A stretch of 64,000 nucleotides of DNA, taken from the NCBI GenBank assembly GCA_963422465.1, contig OY730170.1:2170001-2234000 (forward strand), in the 5' to 3' direction. The DNA is from Lichina pygmaea. Lineage: Eukaryota; Ascomycota; Lichinomycetes; Lichinales; Lichinaceae. Each line of letters starts with the position of its first letter. The stretch's first letter is position 1. The notes beneath the pieces are model-generated. The model was given only the letters and a program-made list of their open reading frames with translations. It did no database searches and was not told where the DNA came from. The position numbers and the translations under genes are program-made. Positions 43,052 to 52,851 of the stretch are shown here, piece by piece.

Positions 43052-43760
43052 TCAGCTGCTGGAAGTCAGTGGTTGAGATCTTCTGCTGTAGTTGCCAGCG
43101 CTCCTGCGTGAAGCGGGGGGGCAGCCGAGGACTATATGTTTAGCAGTCTCCCACTGCCACCCACAGGGGCAAGCCAGTGATTCGAAGCCTGGGACCCGGC
43201 ACCGGTGCAAGAAGGCTGCCAGTCCAATCTTCCCCGTACGAATCTGGGTTAGTAAACTGCTGTGGGGTTTCGGGAGGTCGGCGTGTAGCCGGAGGATTGC
43301 CGCTTTGTAGGGCATCTTGTCTGGCTTCCAGCCACCTCCAGGGTCAGGGTCGGTGTCGCGGTGGGGGGTTGGGGGGTGGGCCGCCTTCGAGTCCTTTCCG
43401 GCGATCCCAGCACCATTGTTCGGCCAGCTGGTAGGCCTGCCAGATTGTCCGTGGAGTGGGGTGGTCGTGAGGCGGGGCTGGGGCGGGGCCTGGGCGGGGG
43501 TTGTCCGACCAGGGGGGAAGACCGAGGTTGCTGGAGACATCCTCCATGTGTCGTTGTGGGCGCCAGAGAATGGCCTTGGCCCAGGCATGTCGCTGTTTGC
43601 CCGGCGTAAGGCCGGCGGGTCGGCGGGGTCCATGGTGGGAGGCTAGGTGGCTGCGAAGTCGGCGGCGGCAAGCCCGGTCGGCTTCCTGGCGGGCCTCTGA
43701 AGCTTCCAGCCGGGCGCGGGATTGCAGTTGCAGGTGGGCGATGTGTGCTCTCAGCGGAGG
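43052..43760 (-). pseudogene. LINE-D ORF2 C-terminal region, frameshifted
   Basis: One frame gives LRAHIAHLQLQSRARLEASE near the 5' end and runs to ~43350. The next gives KMPYKAAILRLHADLP, LLTQIRTGKIGLAAFLHRC and ACPCGWQWETAKHIVLGC (43310-43100). The CxC...H...C finger closes fungal Tad-like ORF2 proteins. One frameshift near 43350 and 5' truncation make it non-functional. Codon use is far GC-richer than in LINE-A and LINE-B. Confidence 0.75.
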
Positions 43761-43780
43761 GCCACGGTTGTACTATGCCA

Positions 43781-43838
43781 CTGTAAAGCTACTATCAGTG
43801 TAGGAACCAAATAAGATAAAGATAAAAATAAAAATCAT
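43781..43838 (+). mobile_element. LINE-A7 3' UTR fragment, right part and tail
   Basis: CTGTAAAGCTACTATCAGTG continues the fragment broken at 42153 and ends in a degenerate AAATAAAGATAAAAAT tail. Confidence 0.85.
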
Positions 43839-43845
43839 ACCGACC

Positions 43846-43990
43846 TCTTATCGCTGTTGTCAGCCCACTTATTTATAGTCTCTCTTGTCGCTGTTGTTGG
43901 CCCAGTGGTCAGTTGTTCTTCTTGTTGCTGTCATCAGCCCACTTATCATCTCTCTTGCCACCATTGTCAGCCCGGTCATCATCCTCCTTG
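43846..43990. repeat. Degenerate minisatellite, ~30 bp units
   Basis: About four units of the form CTTGTCGCTGTTGTCAGCCCACTTATC. On the minus strand they encode repeating Asp/Asn/Lys-rich residues (KRDDKWADDSNKKNN). It could be a fragment of a repetitive gene; no domain seen. Confidence 0.55.
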
Positions 43991-44506
43991 TTGTTCTTGC
44001 CACCTGGAGCAGCATACACCATGTTGGAGTTGGTGAGCCGGTGTGCCATTGAAGCCATGGAGGAGTCAGTGAACTGGTCGGCGATGGGAGAGCTAGAGAA
44101 ATGGTGAGTTGGAGAGCTGGTGAGCCATACTGTACAGTAGAGGCGCTGGTGAGCCACACAGTACGGGAGCCGGTGGGCTGGTGGGCCGTGATGAGCGATT
44201 GAGCTATCGGAGCGCATACGAGCCGTGGGAGCCTATATCCAGTAAGCTTGCGGCACCATCTCAACGAGGAAAGCCACAAGTTGCAGGGTATCTGCATTGT
44301 ATCTGCATTGCTCGTAGAGACGTTCGACGGCATCGCTCGGAGCAGCCCCAAGTTATGTAGCCTCGACAAAGGTTCTAGGCGAACATGCGAGGGTCGCGAC
44401 AGGCGGACGTAGAGCTCAGCTTAAAAGTTGCGACTTGATCCCGCATGCGCGCTCCTGCGTGGAATCTTCGACACATGGTGTTGTGTCCAATCGAAGCCCA
44501 CCGCAC
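43991..44506. other. Unresolved, transition from repeats to host DNA
   Basis: GAGCCGGTG-type short repeats at 44030-44200 (AGTTGGTGAGCCGGTG, AGAGCTGGTGAGCC, GCGCTGGTGAGCC). No gene recognised. Confidence 0.35.
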
Positions 44507-44959
44507 TTACGAACGACCGTGTCGCGGGTTTCGCCATGAGGCAGCTGGCGGCGGCGTCGACATGGCAGGTCGAAGAAAAGCTACCGCCTCCAGATGGCGC
44601 ATGTCCTGCCCGCCTTTCGCATCGATGTTGCCCTTCTTATCGTCATCTCCAGCCTCAGTCGTAGGCTGAGGCGGACCCCATCGTTGCTTTGTAGCAACGA
44701 CTCGCGTCCGTGTTTCTGGAAGACTATTGCCTGCCTCCGCCGTCAAGTCCCCCGGATATCGCGCTCCTGCAAGGGGCCTGCCTGCAGGAGAATCGAGAGT
44801 CATCGGCTTTGCGTTCGCGCTCGATGACGATGGTGACATGAGGCGTGCCCGCGGGCTCGTACAGCTAGCCTGCCAGGCGAAAGTGTCTGCTGGAGGGCAC
44901 GACTTGCGCTTTTGCTTCCATGCCGTCGTGGTGATGGTAGACTTACAAAGGCCGTCCAT
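44507..44959 (-). CDS. Hypothetical ORF, 150 codons
   Basis: Starts at a genuine ATG (44959) and ends at 44507. A GTAAGT donor sequence follows MDGL, so the real gene, if any, may be spliced there. The composition is Ser/Pro/Arg-rich with no known domain. In GC-rich DNA such an ORF may be chance; I would not rely on it. Confidence 0.25.
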   Translation of the reverse strand: MDGLCKSTITTTAWKQKRKSCPPADTFAWQASCTSPRARLMSPSSSSANAKPMTLDSPAGRPLAGARYPGDLTAEAGNSLPETRTRVVATKQRWGPPQPTTEAGDDDKKGNIDAKGGQDMRHLEAVAFLRPAMSTPPPAASWRNPRHGRS

Positions 44960-46150
44960 CCTCAGCCACGGATGAGCTAGTCGGTCGCCTGCTGTCGCCG
45001 AACGCCGTAGCTTCGTTCCCCTCCGACCTCACACCCCTTCTTCCGGCTCCCTTCTTCTCCACTTTTGTTCGTTGAGGTGCTCGGTCGCGAACGGCCACTT
45101 TCTTGAGCCCGGCCTGAAAACACATCTCTCGGCGTTGCTCTGTGTAGTCTTCTCGACCGCTCGGGTCGGACGGGCCAGCTCAACAGCATCGAGAGCGTGA
45201 CAGCCAGCAGCATCAGCACACCAAGCGGAGTGTTGGGACATGGTCCGAGTCAACATGCGCAGGCCACCGAACCCCTCCACCTCGGCACCGGCCCTTTGGC
45301 AAGGGGCTCGATGACGATAGCTATAGCTACAGCGGCGTGGCAGGCAACAAAACCGAGTTTGGTATGCTCGTGCCCCAGAACAAGAGGGAGATCGATCGTG
45401 ACCTTCTCCGGAGCGGCCGAGACACCGGGAGGCGCGGCCGATGCCGACAGCGAACCCAGCGGATAGTGAAGCTGCGTGGCCGGAGGTGTAAGTTCAGCCA
45501 CGGCGCTGTCGACGAGATGGCTGCCTTTCGCCGAGCAGAACGGGCAGGCCGTGCGCTACCACACGTCGATCTGGCGCCTTAGGCTTTCCAAGTAGGGTAC
45601 GCCATCCGAGGCGGACGCGGACGCGAAGCCGTCCTACAACGCCTTTGTGCTCGACACGGCCAAGGACGAGGTCAAGGCTGTCGTCCGCATGAGCATGATG
45701 GATCCGGGCCAACGACAGACGCGGCCGACGGCGTCGGGCACCGCGGACACGCACGAAGGCCAAGGGGCCGACGCAGCAGGAGTAGGAGCAGGACACGGCG
45801 AGGCGATGACGACGAGCGCGGAAGCGGAGGTCGACGTGGTCGTGACCGAGTCGGGCCTCGACGTCAAACTTCCCGTCACGAACGCGAGACCGCGGCTGCA
45901 GCGTGGGGGCGTACGAGAGAGGGCCGCAGAGACCTGTTGGCAAGGTCGGGCGATGCAAGGGCCTGGCACTCTGGGGTTCCGGCGACAAGGTGGGGCTTCC
46001 TTCCTCTCCCGTCCTCCACCCCCTCCCTGCCGCCCCTGCCACGGGGGCGGGGTCTCCTCCAAGGCCGGCACCATCAAACCAGACGAAGGACTGTACCCAT
46101 CGTACGTCCGCAAGCTAAGGTCGTCTCCACTCGACGGGGCCACACCTTGA
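44960..46150 (+). pseudogene. Possible broken or unrecognised gene
   Basis: Plus-strand pieces look protein-like but change frame: SIESVTASSISTPSGVLGHG (45180-45250), then KGLDDDSYSYSGVAGNKTEF and MLVPQNKREI (45300-45400), PFAEQNGQAVRYHTSIWRLR (~45520-45580), and SYNAFVLDTAKDEVKAVVRM within 45640-46150. They could be exons of a spliced gene or remains of a frameshifted one. I recognise no family. Confidence 0.3.
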
Positions 46151-48186
46151 ACGGGGGCAAGCCAGTCAAGCATCACGACTCATTCTTCTTCTCGTCGTCC
46201 TCATTCTCCTCTCTCCCTTTATTTCTTCCTTCCTTTGTCCTTCGTCGTCTCCGTGTTCTCCTTCGTCCCTGTGTTTCTCATATCATCTTTCGTCGTGGGC
46301 GGTCGAGAAGACGAAGATCTTAGCACGACCCTCGCTCGCTCGCCAGTGTCGAAGAAAAGGTCTTGCCGACGAACCGGTGCTCATCCGCATGCCACCGGCT
46401 CTCTATATCTTTTGTCCGAACAACTGTTCTGAAGAGCGTCGTCCTACCGAAGCTTCGAACGCGGCCGAGAACTTCGGACCGGATCGGGGTTCTATCGTAT
46501 CTCTCGTACGTATGCGCACAGGTGGTGGCTTCGTGAACGGTGGCGGGGGTCCTCGACGGCTGGTCCAGCGTCGACGCTGCCACGTCTGGCACGACGAGCC
46601 CTTTGCTTTTCTGTCTGCTCTTCGCCACCGTGCGAGATACTGTACGGTACCGTACGAAGATGCATGCATGACCGGGTTTCAGTACGATTCCTATCCGTAC
46701 TGTACGAACACACATGCGTACCTAGGTTCCAGTACGGCTTGCTTCGAGCCGGGGTGTGAGTGTCGGGTGTCGGGGGTTGGGCATGCGCCCACGGGCCTCT
46801 CCGTCGACGCCACGGGCCGGCATAGTTCGGGCCCATCCTCTCCTGCCAGATGACGACGATGGTGATGGCGACGACGATCACAGACCGAATCTGGGCTTGG
46901 CATTGCCACGGTTGTGATCCACTGCTGTGATCCGACACCGTGACGGCCGTGACTGGACCGTCAGACCTTGCGCGGCCCGCGTCCGAGGTTGCCGACGAGC
47001 CGTCGGAAAAGGCTTCTCGGGACAAATGCCGGTGCCGTGCACATGCATCAGCCAGACCTGGCCCTGAACAGCTCTTTCTATCCGATGGCCTCTCAAATGC
47101 GCTCGTAGAGTGTGGGGGACATGTCCACATCTCTCCAGCACGACGAGGTCTTGAATGTGGCAACCACGCCAGCACCACCGTCTTCTGCCGAAGATCCTGA
47201 CGGGCGTCGGAAATCTTTTCTTCTTCGACCTTCTTGGCCCTCGGCACCGCCGACCCTTGCCGTGATCGTCGAGACCTGCGTCCGCCTGATCTAGTACATG
47301 AAATACGTACGTCGTACCCTCACGCCGTGGGACGCTGAGCATCGAACGGTCTTCCGCCGATGTGGTGGGCGCAGCAGAGGTGGCCGTCTCGACCTCGTGC
47401 GTAAGGTACCGTACGATTCTCCGTACCCTTCCGTACCGGCATCTCCACCTCTCCGCCGAAAGGGGGCGTACGTACGTAGCTGCGTCGCAGTGACCCTAGT
47501 AGACGATGCGACGGGCGGCCGAGCGTGCATCTTTAGCGTTGTCTGAGCCTGGCCCTTTGACGTCGACTTGCCCTCATCTAGATTCCGTTTTCGGCCGAGC
47601 GGCCGTCATCGACAGCATGAGTTACCGGAGTCAGAAGTAGATTCTCTCAGGACGATCCGATACCAGGTACGTAGGTAGAGAGTATGTATGTACCTACGGA
47701 AGCGCACGTGCGCTACGTACGTATGTATGTACTTCCGTATGTACCCGTCATTCGCGAGCTGCTTCCTAAGCCTCGACGATGGGCGATCGGAGCAATGGCG
47801 TCATGATGGGTCCTGGGATACGACGGGTCAGGTGATGCTCGGTCGGTCGATCGGACACGGCCCCGCCCCGGCCCCTCGACCGGCGCTTCGGACGGTGCGG
47901 GGCAAGGTTGCGTGAGAGACTTTCGCGGTGGCGGCCGAGCGGCGCCGAGTGGCGTCGGGCGAGGGGCACACCCCTTAGTAAGCACGGTACGTGCCTTGGG
48001 CGGACGTATAAAGAGATCCTCGGTCGTCCGCCGAGAGGCACGCAAGCGCAAAGCAAAGAAAATCGATCGTCCAAGGAAGCCACGTCGTCGAAGCCGTCGT
48101 CCGAACTCGAACTCCCGATCCTCGATCCGTTCGACAGCCACGAGCAGGCAAGCGCATCCATTCATCCATCCATCCTTCCAACAGTC
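46151..48186. other. GC-rich, GTAC-dense intergenic region
   Basis: Open frames on both strands are long only because of base composition; none shows a domain. From 46640 to 47720 the DNA is crowded with GTACGG/CCGTAC/TACGTA, including the perfect palindromes GTACGGTACCGTAC (~46643) and AGCGCACGTGCGCT (~47700). The last ~200 bp are the promoter and leader of the first metallothionein gene. Confidence 0.5.
48004..48014 (+). promoter_or_regulatory. TATA box of metallothionein 1
   Basis: ACGTATAAAGAG about 180 bp upstream of the ATG at 48187, a plausible distance with a ~150 nt leader. Confidence 0.5.
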
Positions 48187-48351
48187 ATGAAGGGCGAATG
48201 TGGCTGCAGCGGAGCTTCGACCTGCCAATGCGGGCCCAACTGCGGCTGCTCTGGCGGCGTGAGTCTCCCTTGGTCGTCGGATCGGCTCGCCCTGGCTCGT
48301 TTTAGCTTGCGGCCGCTTGGACTGACGACGTGCGGGGCGGTGCAGAGCTAG
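48187..48351 (+). CDS. Copper-metallothionein-like peptide 1 (25 aa)
   Basis: Two exons, 48187-48258 and 48346-48351, around an 87 nt intron (GTGAGT, ACTGAC branch, GTGCAG). The peptide starts MKGECGCSGASTCQCG, goes on with PNCGCSGG, and ends with a Ser from the second exon, which holds one codon and the stop. Six cysteines stand in Cys-x-Cys pairs. The CGCSGAS start and ~25-residue size are the hallmark of the small ascomycete/basidiomycete copper metallothioneins such as the Neurospora one, which has seven cysteines. It should bind Cu(I) in the cytosol and be copper-induced. The intron is in phase with the frame, so an unspliced longer product is formally possible. Confidence 0.85.
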   Translation: MKGECGCSGASTCQCGPNCGCSGGVSLPWSSDRLALARFSLRPLGLTTCGAVQS

Positions 48352-49871
48352 ATCTTGTCCGGTGATATGGCCGAACGCCGAGGCCGTGTCGAACTCGCGA
48401 CGTGGTCAGGAGGGCCAGGAGGGGGGATGACCGGGCTTAGTCAGGTGTCTTTGCGGATGGGCTGGGGGGGGGGGGGGGGGGGAAGGAGGGTGTGTCGCAA
48501 GCAGAAGCCACGTGACATGACGGCGTAGGTCTTGACGAGGCCGCCCATGGTATTGTTCTCGTACCGTAGGCTGTGGGGTGTTGGAAGCAGACCGTCATCA
48601 TAATCGAATGGCACGACGTCGTTGAAAACAATCCGAGACCCCATGTGCTGTCGATGACGACGGATGTGTGCCGTACGTGACTAGGGGTACGTCTGTACAG
48701 CACACGCCCCCGGCCAAGCGGCAAATCGTACGTAATCAAGTCGTCGGTCACCAACCCCGAGCCGTCGCCACTATCGTCACGAACCGCAAGCCCAGGCCTT
48801 TCGTCGCCACCCCCTCCCCGGTGCGGCCGCACACGCCACCGGGCGTTGGGGAGCTGCGGTCGTACGAGTACGGGCTCGGCCAAGCCCCCCATCCTTCCCG
48901 GCCTCAGACGACGAAGAGTGCCACGGCCGGTCGGCCCTCGTCCCGTGACGGGGAACGGGGAGGCCGCGACGGAGAGGTCGAGCTCCGTCGTCGAGGCCGT
49001 TCCGTCTTCCTGTTCCGGTTGGAGTAGAGGAAGGGGTCGGTGCGCGGAAAGTACCAGCGGCGATCCCGTCGTCTCTGCGCACCGACCTCGTCCGTACAGT
49101 ACCAGTCTGCGCGAGCTTCGCAGGGCCGACGTGTCGTCGGTGCGCCCGTTCGCATCCCCGGCGTGGCATGCGGCCTCGACTCGGTTCGGAGAAGCGCGTA
49201 GGGCGGGGCACCCCGACGTCGTACGAGGGCACGCGCTTCTGGGGGGCACGGGCCGGCCGTGGGACGTGTCGGCCTCTGCACTTCGTACCGGTCGTGAATC
49301 GAGCACGATCAGTTGCTCCTCCTCCTCCCCGTGGCCGAAGGCGGAGCGGTATCCTCAGCGTCCCACGCTACCGGCACGTACGGCACGTAGCACGGCTTCG
49401 ACCGGGGCCGGTGCGCTTTGCTGTGGTCGGAGTCATGCTCCCCGGACAGGCTGTGCCGTCACCGGTGACTTGGCCGGGACCGATAATTGGTGCATATGTG
49501 AGGGCCTTCCCGGCAGGTGCGGGGAATGACTCACGAGCCCGGTCGTCCGTTCGATCGTCGCCGAACGCCGCCGAAGGACGCAGACCCCACGCCGCCCTTG
49601 CCGCTTCCGTCGAGGCGTCTGCGTTGGCGTGCCGGTCCCGTCGGGGACCTGGAACCTTCGCGGCCGGTCGAGGCTGGTTAATTGGTCGGGTGACGGGGAC
49701 CGGACAGCTTGTCGGACTTGCGGCGGCGAATATATAAGGCCGCATCGCGCCCCTACTCTTCTTCTTCGCTCCCAACCGACTCGAACTCCGATTCCAAGCT
49801 TCGAGAATCATCAGACCCTTCAACAAGACACTTCTTCGACCAACGTCGCGGCAACGCAATCCGAAAACGAC
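48352..49871. other. Spacer between metallothionein genes
   Basis: 1.5 kb, very GC-rich, with a G-run at ~48463-48482. A 289-codon minus-strand frame (48437-49306) is Arg/Pro/Thr-rich without domains and I judge it a compositional artefact. The TATA box of the second metallothionein lies at its end. Confidence 0.5.
49727..49738 (+). promoter_or_regulatory. TATA box of metallothionein 2
   Basis: GAATATATAAGG about 140 bp before the ATG at 49872. Confidence 0.55.
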
Positions 49872-50035
49872 ATGATGCCTCAGTGTGATTGCTGTCAGTG
49901 CGATAACTGCAACAGCTGCGGCTGCGGCACTTGCGGCGTGAGTGTCCGTGGCCGGCTTTAGGCTGGCTTGACCCCGTGGCAGACGTTCGGTGGAGGAACG
50001 TGGCTGACTCGGCCGTTGGCGTCTCGCAGCACTGA
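49872..50035 (+). CDS. Cysteine-rich metallothionein-like peptide 2 (23 aa)
   Basis: Exons 49872-49937 and 50030-50035 around a 92 nt intron (GTGAGT, GGCTGAC branch, TCGCAG). The product MMPQCDCCQCDNCNSCG continues CGTCG and ends in His from a second exon that again holds one codon and the stop. It has eight cysteines in 23 residues, with CxCC, CxxC and CxC spacing. It shares gene structure with peptide 1, 1.7 kb upstream, but not its sequence, so the pair may be an old duplication or two recruited genes. A second ATG is at codon 2. A role in metal binding is inferred from composition alone. Confidence 0.78.
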
Positions 50036-50461
50036 ATCCGTCATGCGGTGGACCCGGTCGTCAGGCCTGGCGGCTCCGGCTTCCTCGTCTCCCGCAGAAG
50101 GCCTCTGGTCGGACGAGGGAGCGCAACGACGCCGGGCTCGAGCTGAGCCCGAGGCCGCCTGCCCGCCTGGCGCGCCTTGAAGGACCGCTTCGGCCAGGTT
50201 CGACGTCGCTCCGGTACCTGGATCGGCTGGGGTGTGGGGGGATTGGGGTGTGGGTTTGCGGTGTGGGTTTGCGGTGTGGAGTGGCTGGATGGTTCGCTCA
50301 GCGTGGTTCGGAAAATATGGTGTTGCAACGGAGCTTTGTCGACTCAACTCCTGCGTTGTCCGATAGACAATCGAACGCTCCTGCATGCTACCACGCCTTT
50401 CTCCCCCGACGCAGACTTGTAGTAGATGCGGTGGTTTCTTTCGGCTGGTTCGGAAATTGGC
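50036..50461. other. Intergenic, metallothionein 2 to peroxin (convergent)
   Basis: Two 3' ends meet here. A short repeat GGGTGTGGG/GCGGTGTGG runs at 50228-50280. No gene recognised. Confidence 0.5.
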
Positions 50462-52411
50462 TCAGCCGAGGCCCATCCGAGCGTCGTCCCCGATTACCCA
50501 GCTGTTCGCTCCGGCGGCGAATGGAGCGACGGTCTCGTTCCTGTCCGGTTTGGCGTATGTAATGCCGTCGTCGCTTCCGACGACACTGCGTTCCTCGAGG
50601 TGGAGGCCGTGATCGACATGATACCTGCTCGCTGCGCCTCGGACGCTGCCCTTGCCGCCCGACTTAAGCCACCTGTATTTGCGGGCGCTGCCGATCGTGT
50701 CGTCGGCCACGACCGTGCTGACGCTCGTTGCGTCGTCCACGGAAACCGGAGCGGTGGCGATGGTGTCGTCGTCGACAGAGCTTGTCGGACGCTCCACGCT
50801 CCGGCTTGTTTCCACCAGCTCGGCGTCTTTACACCACTTCCGACGCCGTGTGTACCGTCCCCAACCATCTTGCCGTCGTCCGTCGCGCCACTGCCGGAGA
50901 CGATCAGCTCCCACGACGACAGCGCATCCATCCCCCGGACGACGGAGAGAGAGAGAGAGAGAGAGAGAGACGCGATGGGATGTGGTCGTCCGACGGCCTA
51001 GACACCCACGCACCTTGCTGTCGTAGTAGATCCAGCCGCCGCCGCTCGACTTGCCCTTCCGGTCGGGAGTGGATGACTTGAACGGATCACCGCCGCCGCC
51101 CTCCTCGCCCGCTGACGCTCCCTCGACTCGCCATTCGCTCCCCTCGACCCAGCGCCAGACCGAGCCACCGTCACCGACCTCGGGAAGATGGAACTCGTCT
51201 TTTGGGAAGACGGGGTTGAGGTGTTCGTCGGTCCAGGGAGCGCGTTCGTACGTGAAGAGAGAGTTTGTCCAGCCCAGACCTAGCCATCGACGCTGGTTCT
51301 CCCACAGAGAGAACGTGAATCGAATCCCGGTCGGCTTGGATCTAGGGTCGCCGTCTCCCGGTGCGCTGGTCTTCTTCGTGACCGGAGTCCCGACCACTCC
51401 GTTCGCTGGCTGCGCTCTTTCCGCAGGAGCTCCAGCGCCGCTTTCGAGACCGTTGAGGTCAAGCCCGGTGATGGCAGCGCAGACGCGGCGAAAGGACCTT
51501 GACCGCCACAGCAACGCCCTCGAGACCTGGGCCGGTCGAGAATGCCAGCCGAGGAAGAGCGTCCCGGCTGCAAATACTACTCGCCTCGTCGTCACGATCC
51601 TCCAGGGAGGCAATGCCAACAACATCCAGGCCGGAGTTGCCAGCAAGAGCCGGAACAAGACCGTCGTCACCGCAGGCTTTCGACCGGCCCCGGCGACCGT
51701 CGTCGTTTGCGGAGTCGAAAGACACTCCGCGAGACGGACAAAGGGGCTGATCAGAGTGATGCATCTCGCGCTAAAGACGTGTAGAATATCGACGATTTCA
51801 TCCAAGCTCTTGTGCTGATGCAGGCGCTTGTCCTCGACCTCGCTCTCGACCTTGATCTGGTCTTCGTGGCCGTCTCCTTTTGACTGCGGCCGTTCACGAC
51901 CGCTCCTAGAAGACGGCAGTCGTGAAAGGCTGCGGGGATAGATGCCCGCGACCACTCCGGCCGCAACGACGATCGGCCCAGCCCACCTGATGATCACATC
52001 TCCGTACAGCACCACGGCCCAGAACGCCGCAAGCAAAAGGAAGCTTTCCCATGGGTCCTCGGTGCTCCAGGTGACGAGGCCGACGAATCTGTTGAGCCGG
52101 AGCAGGAACGGATGCGAGTACGCGAGCGCCCGCGCTATCTGAGGAGGCGTCGTGGCGAGCAACGGTGACTTTTTCTGGATGATGATCGAGGCCGTTTGCT
52201 TGCCCACCCCTGGCGACTGTGCGAGCGACGTGGGCGAAAAGACGGCTCTCGTTGGAAGATCGCCGTTGTGCTTCGGCTGCGGCCGTCCGCTGTCTGCTGC
52301 ATGGAGTCCCGAGGCCGACATCGATGCCACCCAGAAGGTCTCTACGCTCACAGATGTCAGGGCGTGCGAGCTCGAGATGAGACAAGAAAGAGACACACCA
52401 ACAGCGGCCAT
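50462..52411 (-). CDS. Dysferlin-domain peroxin (Pex24/Pex30-type)
   Basis: Integral membrane protein linked to peroxisome number and ER-peroxisome contacts in fungi. Exons 52411-51014 and 50890-50462, joined over a 123 nt intron (GTGCGT...CGGCAG) that splits the dysferlin motif YYDSK-WRDG; 608 residues in all. Membrane-rich region at ~100-160 (LNRFVGLVTW, SFLLLAAFWAVVLYGD) and ~235-300 (LFRLLLATPAWMLLALPPW). The dysferlin module begins RFTFSLWENQRRWLGLGW, includes ERAPWTDE, and after the intron GWGRYTRRRKWCKDAELVE. The intron is in phase, so the ORF also reads through it. The start may instead be the ATG at codon 31 (52321). It is divergent from pam16. Confidence 0.85.
   Translation of the reverse strand: MAAVGVSLSCLISSSHALTSVSVETFWVASMSASGLHAADSGRPQPKHNGDLPTRAVFSPTSLAQSPGVGKQTASIIIQKKSPLLATTPPQIARALAYSHPFLLRLNRFVGLVTWSTEDPWESFLLLAAFWAVVLYGDVIIRWAGPIVVAAGVVAGIYPRSLSRLPSSRSGRERPQSKGDGHEDQIKVESEVEDKRLHQHKSLDEIVDILHVFSARCITLISPFVRLAECLSTPQTTTVAGAGRKPAVTTVLFRLLLATPAWMLLALPPWRIVTTRRVVFAAGTLFLGWHSRPAQVSRALLWRSRSFRRVCAAITGLDLNGLESGAGAPAERAQPANGVVGTPVTKKTSAPGDGDPRSKPTGIRFTFSLWENQRRWLGLGWTNSLFTYERAPWTDEHLNPVFPKDEFHLPEVGDGGSVWRWVEGSEWRVEGASAGEEGGGGDPFKSSTPDRKGKSSGGGWIYYDSKVRGCLGRRTTTSHRVSLSLSLSLRRPGDGCAVVVGADRLRQWRDGRRQDGWGRYTRRRKWCKDAELVETSRSVERPTSSVDDDTIATAPVSVDDATSVSTVVADDTIGSARKYRWLKSGGKGSVRGAASRYHVDHGLHLEERSVVGSDDGITYAKPDRNETVAPFAAGANSWVIGDDARMGLG
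50945..50970. repeat. (GA)n microsatellite inside peroxin intron
   Basis: About twelve GA units on the plus strand, giving a CT run within the intron on the coding strand. Being in the intron it does not alter the protein. Confidence 0.9.
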
Positions 52412-52851
52412 CCACCGTCATGGGATCTAAAGGAGCTGTCGGAGGGTGATACAACATTGACGTGAAGGAGCTGAAAGACTGCGACGATCGAAGAGTCCGG
52501 CGGCAGGCTTCCTACCGGAGCACGTCGACGTAGAGTACTGTACGGAGTACGGAGCACACGCCGCGAAGTCCGAAGCTGATTATATAAGCATCTACGGAGT
52601 ACGATAGGTACGTGTACTCCTTTTCATGTGAAACAACATGTGAGTACGGAGTACTACTCGTATGTACGGGAGTACTGCACCTGAGCACGTGACTCGAGTA
52701 GGGTAAAGTTGCTGTTTGGCCATCCGACCCGGCTATTCCTTCGACTGAAAATTTACACCGATCAACCTCGAGCATTTTGCCCTTTTTGTACATCTTCGCG
52801 GCGATCCGCTGGGTTGGAGCAGCAAGGCCTTCCCCAAGACGTACAGCCGTC
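52412..52851. promoter_or_regulatory. Divergent promoter, peroxin / pam16, GTAC-rich
   Basis: 440 bp between start codons. TACGGAGTAC-type motifs recur at ~52537-52550, 52590-52600 and 52645-52660, with a TTATATAAGC TATA-like box at ~52580. Confidence 0.5.

Larger units (their letters stand above)
42154..43780 (-). mobile_element. LINE-D (minus copy) inserted in LINE-A7, with gypsy-2 solo LTR
   Basis: GC-rich LINE on the minus strand flanked by the 13 bp duplication CTGTAAAGCTACT. It contains the ORF2 C-terminus, a 3' UTR interrupted by a gypsy-2 solo LTR, and an A/T tail with TACATA units at ~42154-42175. The first 20 bases (43780-43761) match the donor 3' end found in the two LINE-A chimeras at 18 of 20 positions. 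Confidence 0.85.

Noticed and set aside
46492-47247. 251-codon open frame on the minus strand
   Set aside because: It opens at a GTG, not ATG, crosses the GTAC-rich palindromes, and shows no recognisable domain.
48437-49306. 289-codon open frame on the minus strand
   Set aside because: Arg/Pro/Thr-rich, overlaps long frames on other strands, contains a run from a G-homopolymer, and has no domain. It is typical of GC-rich DNA.
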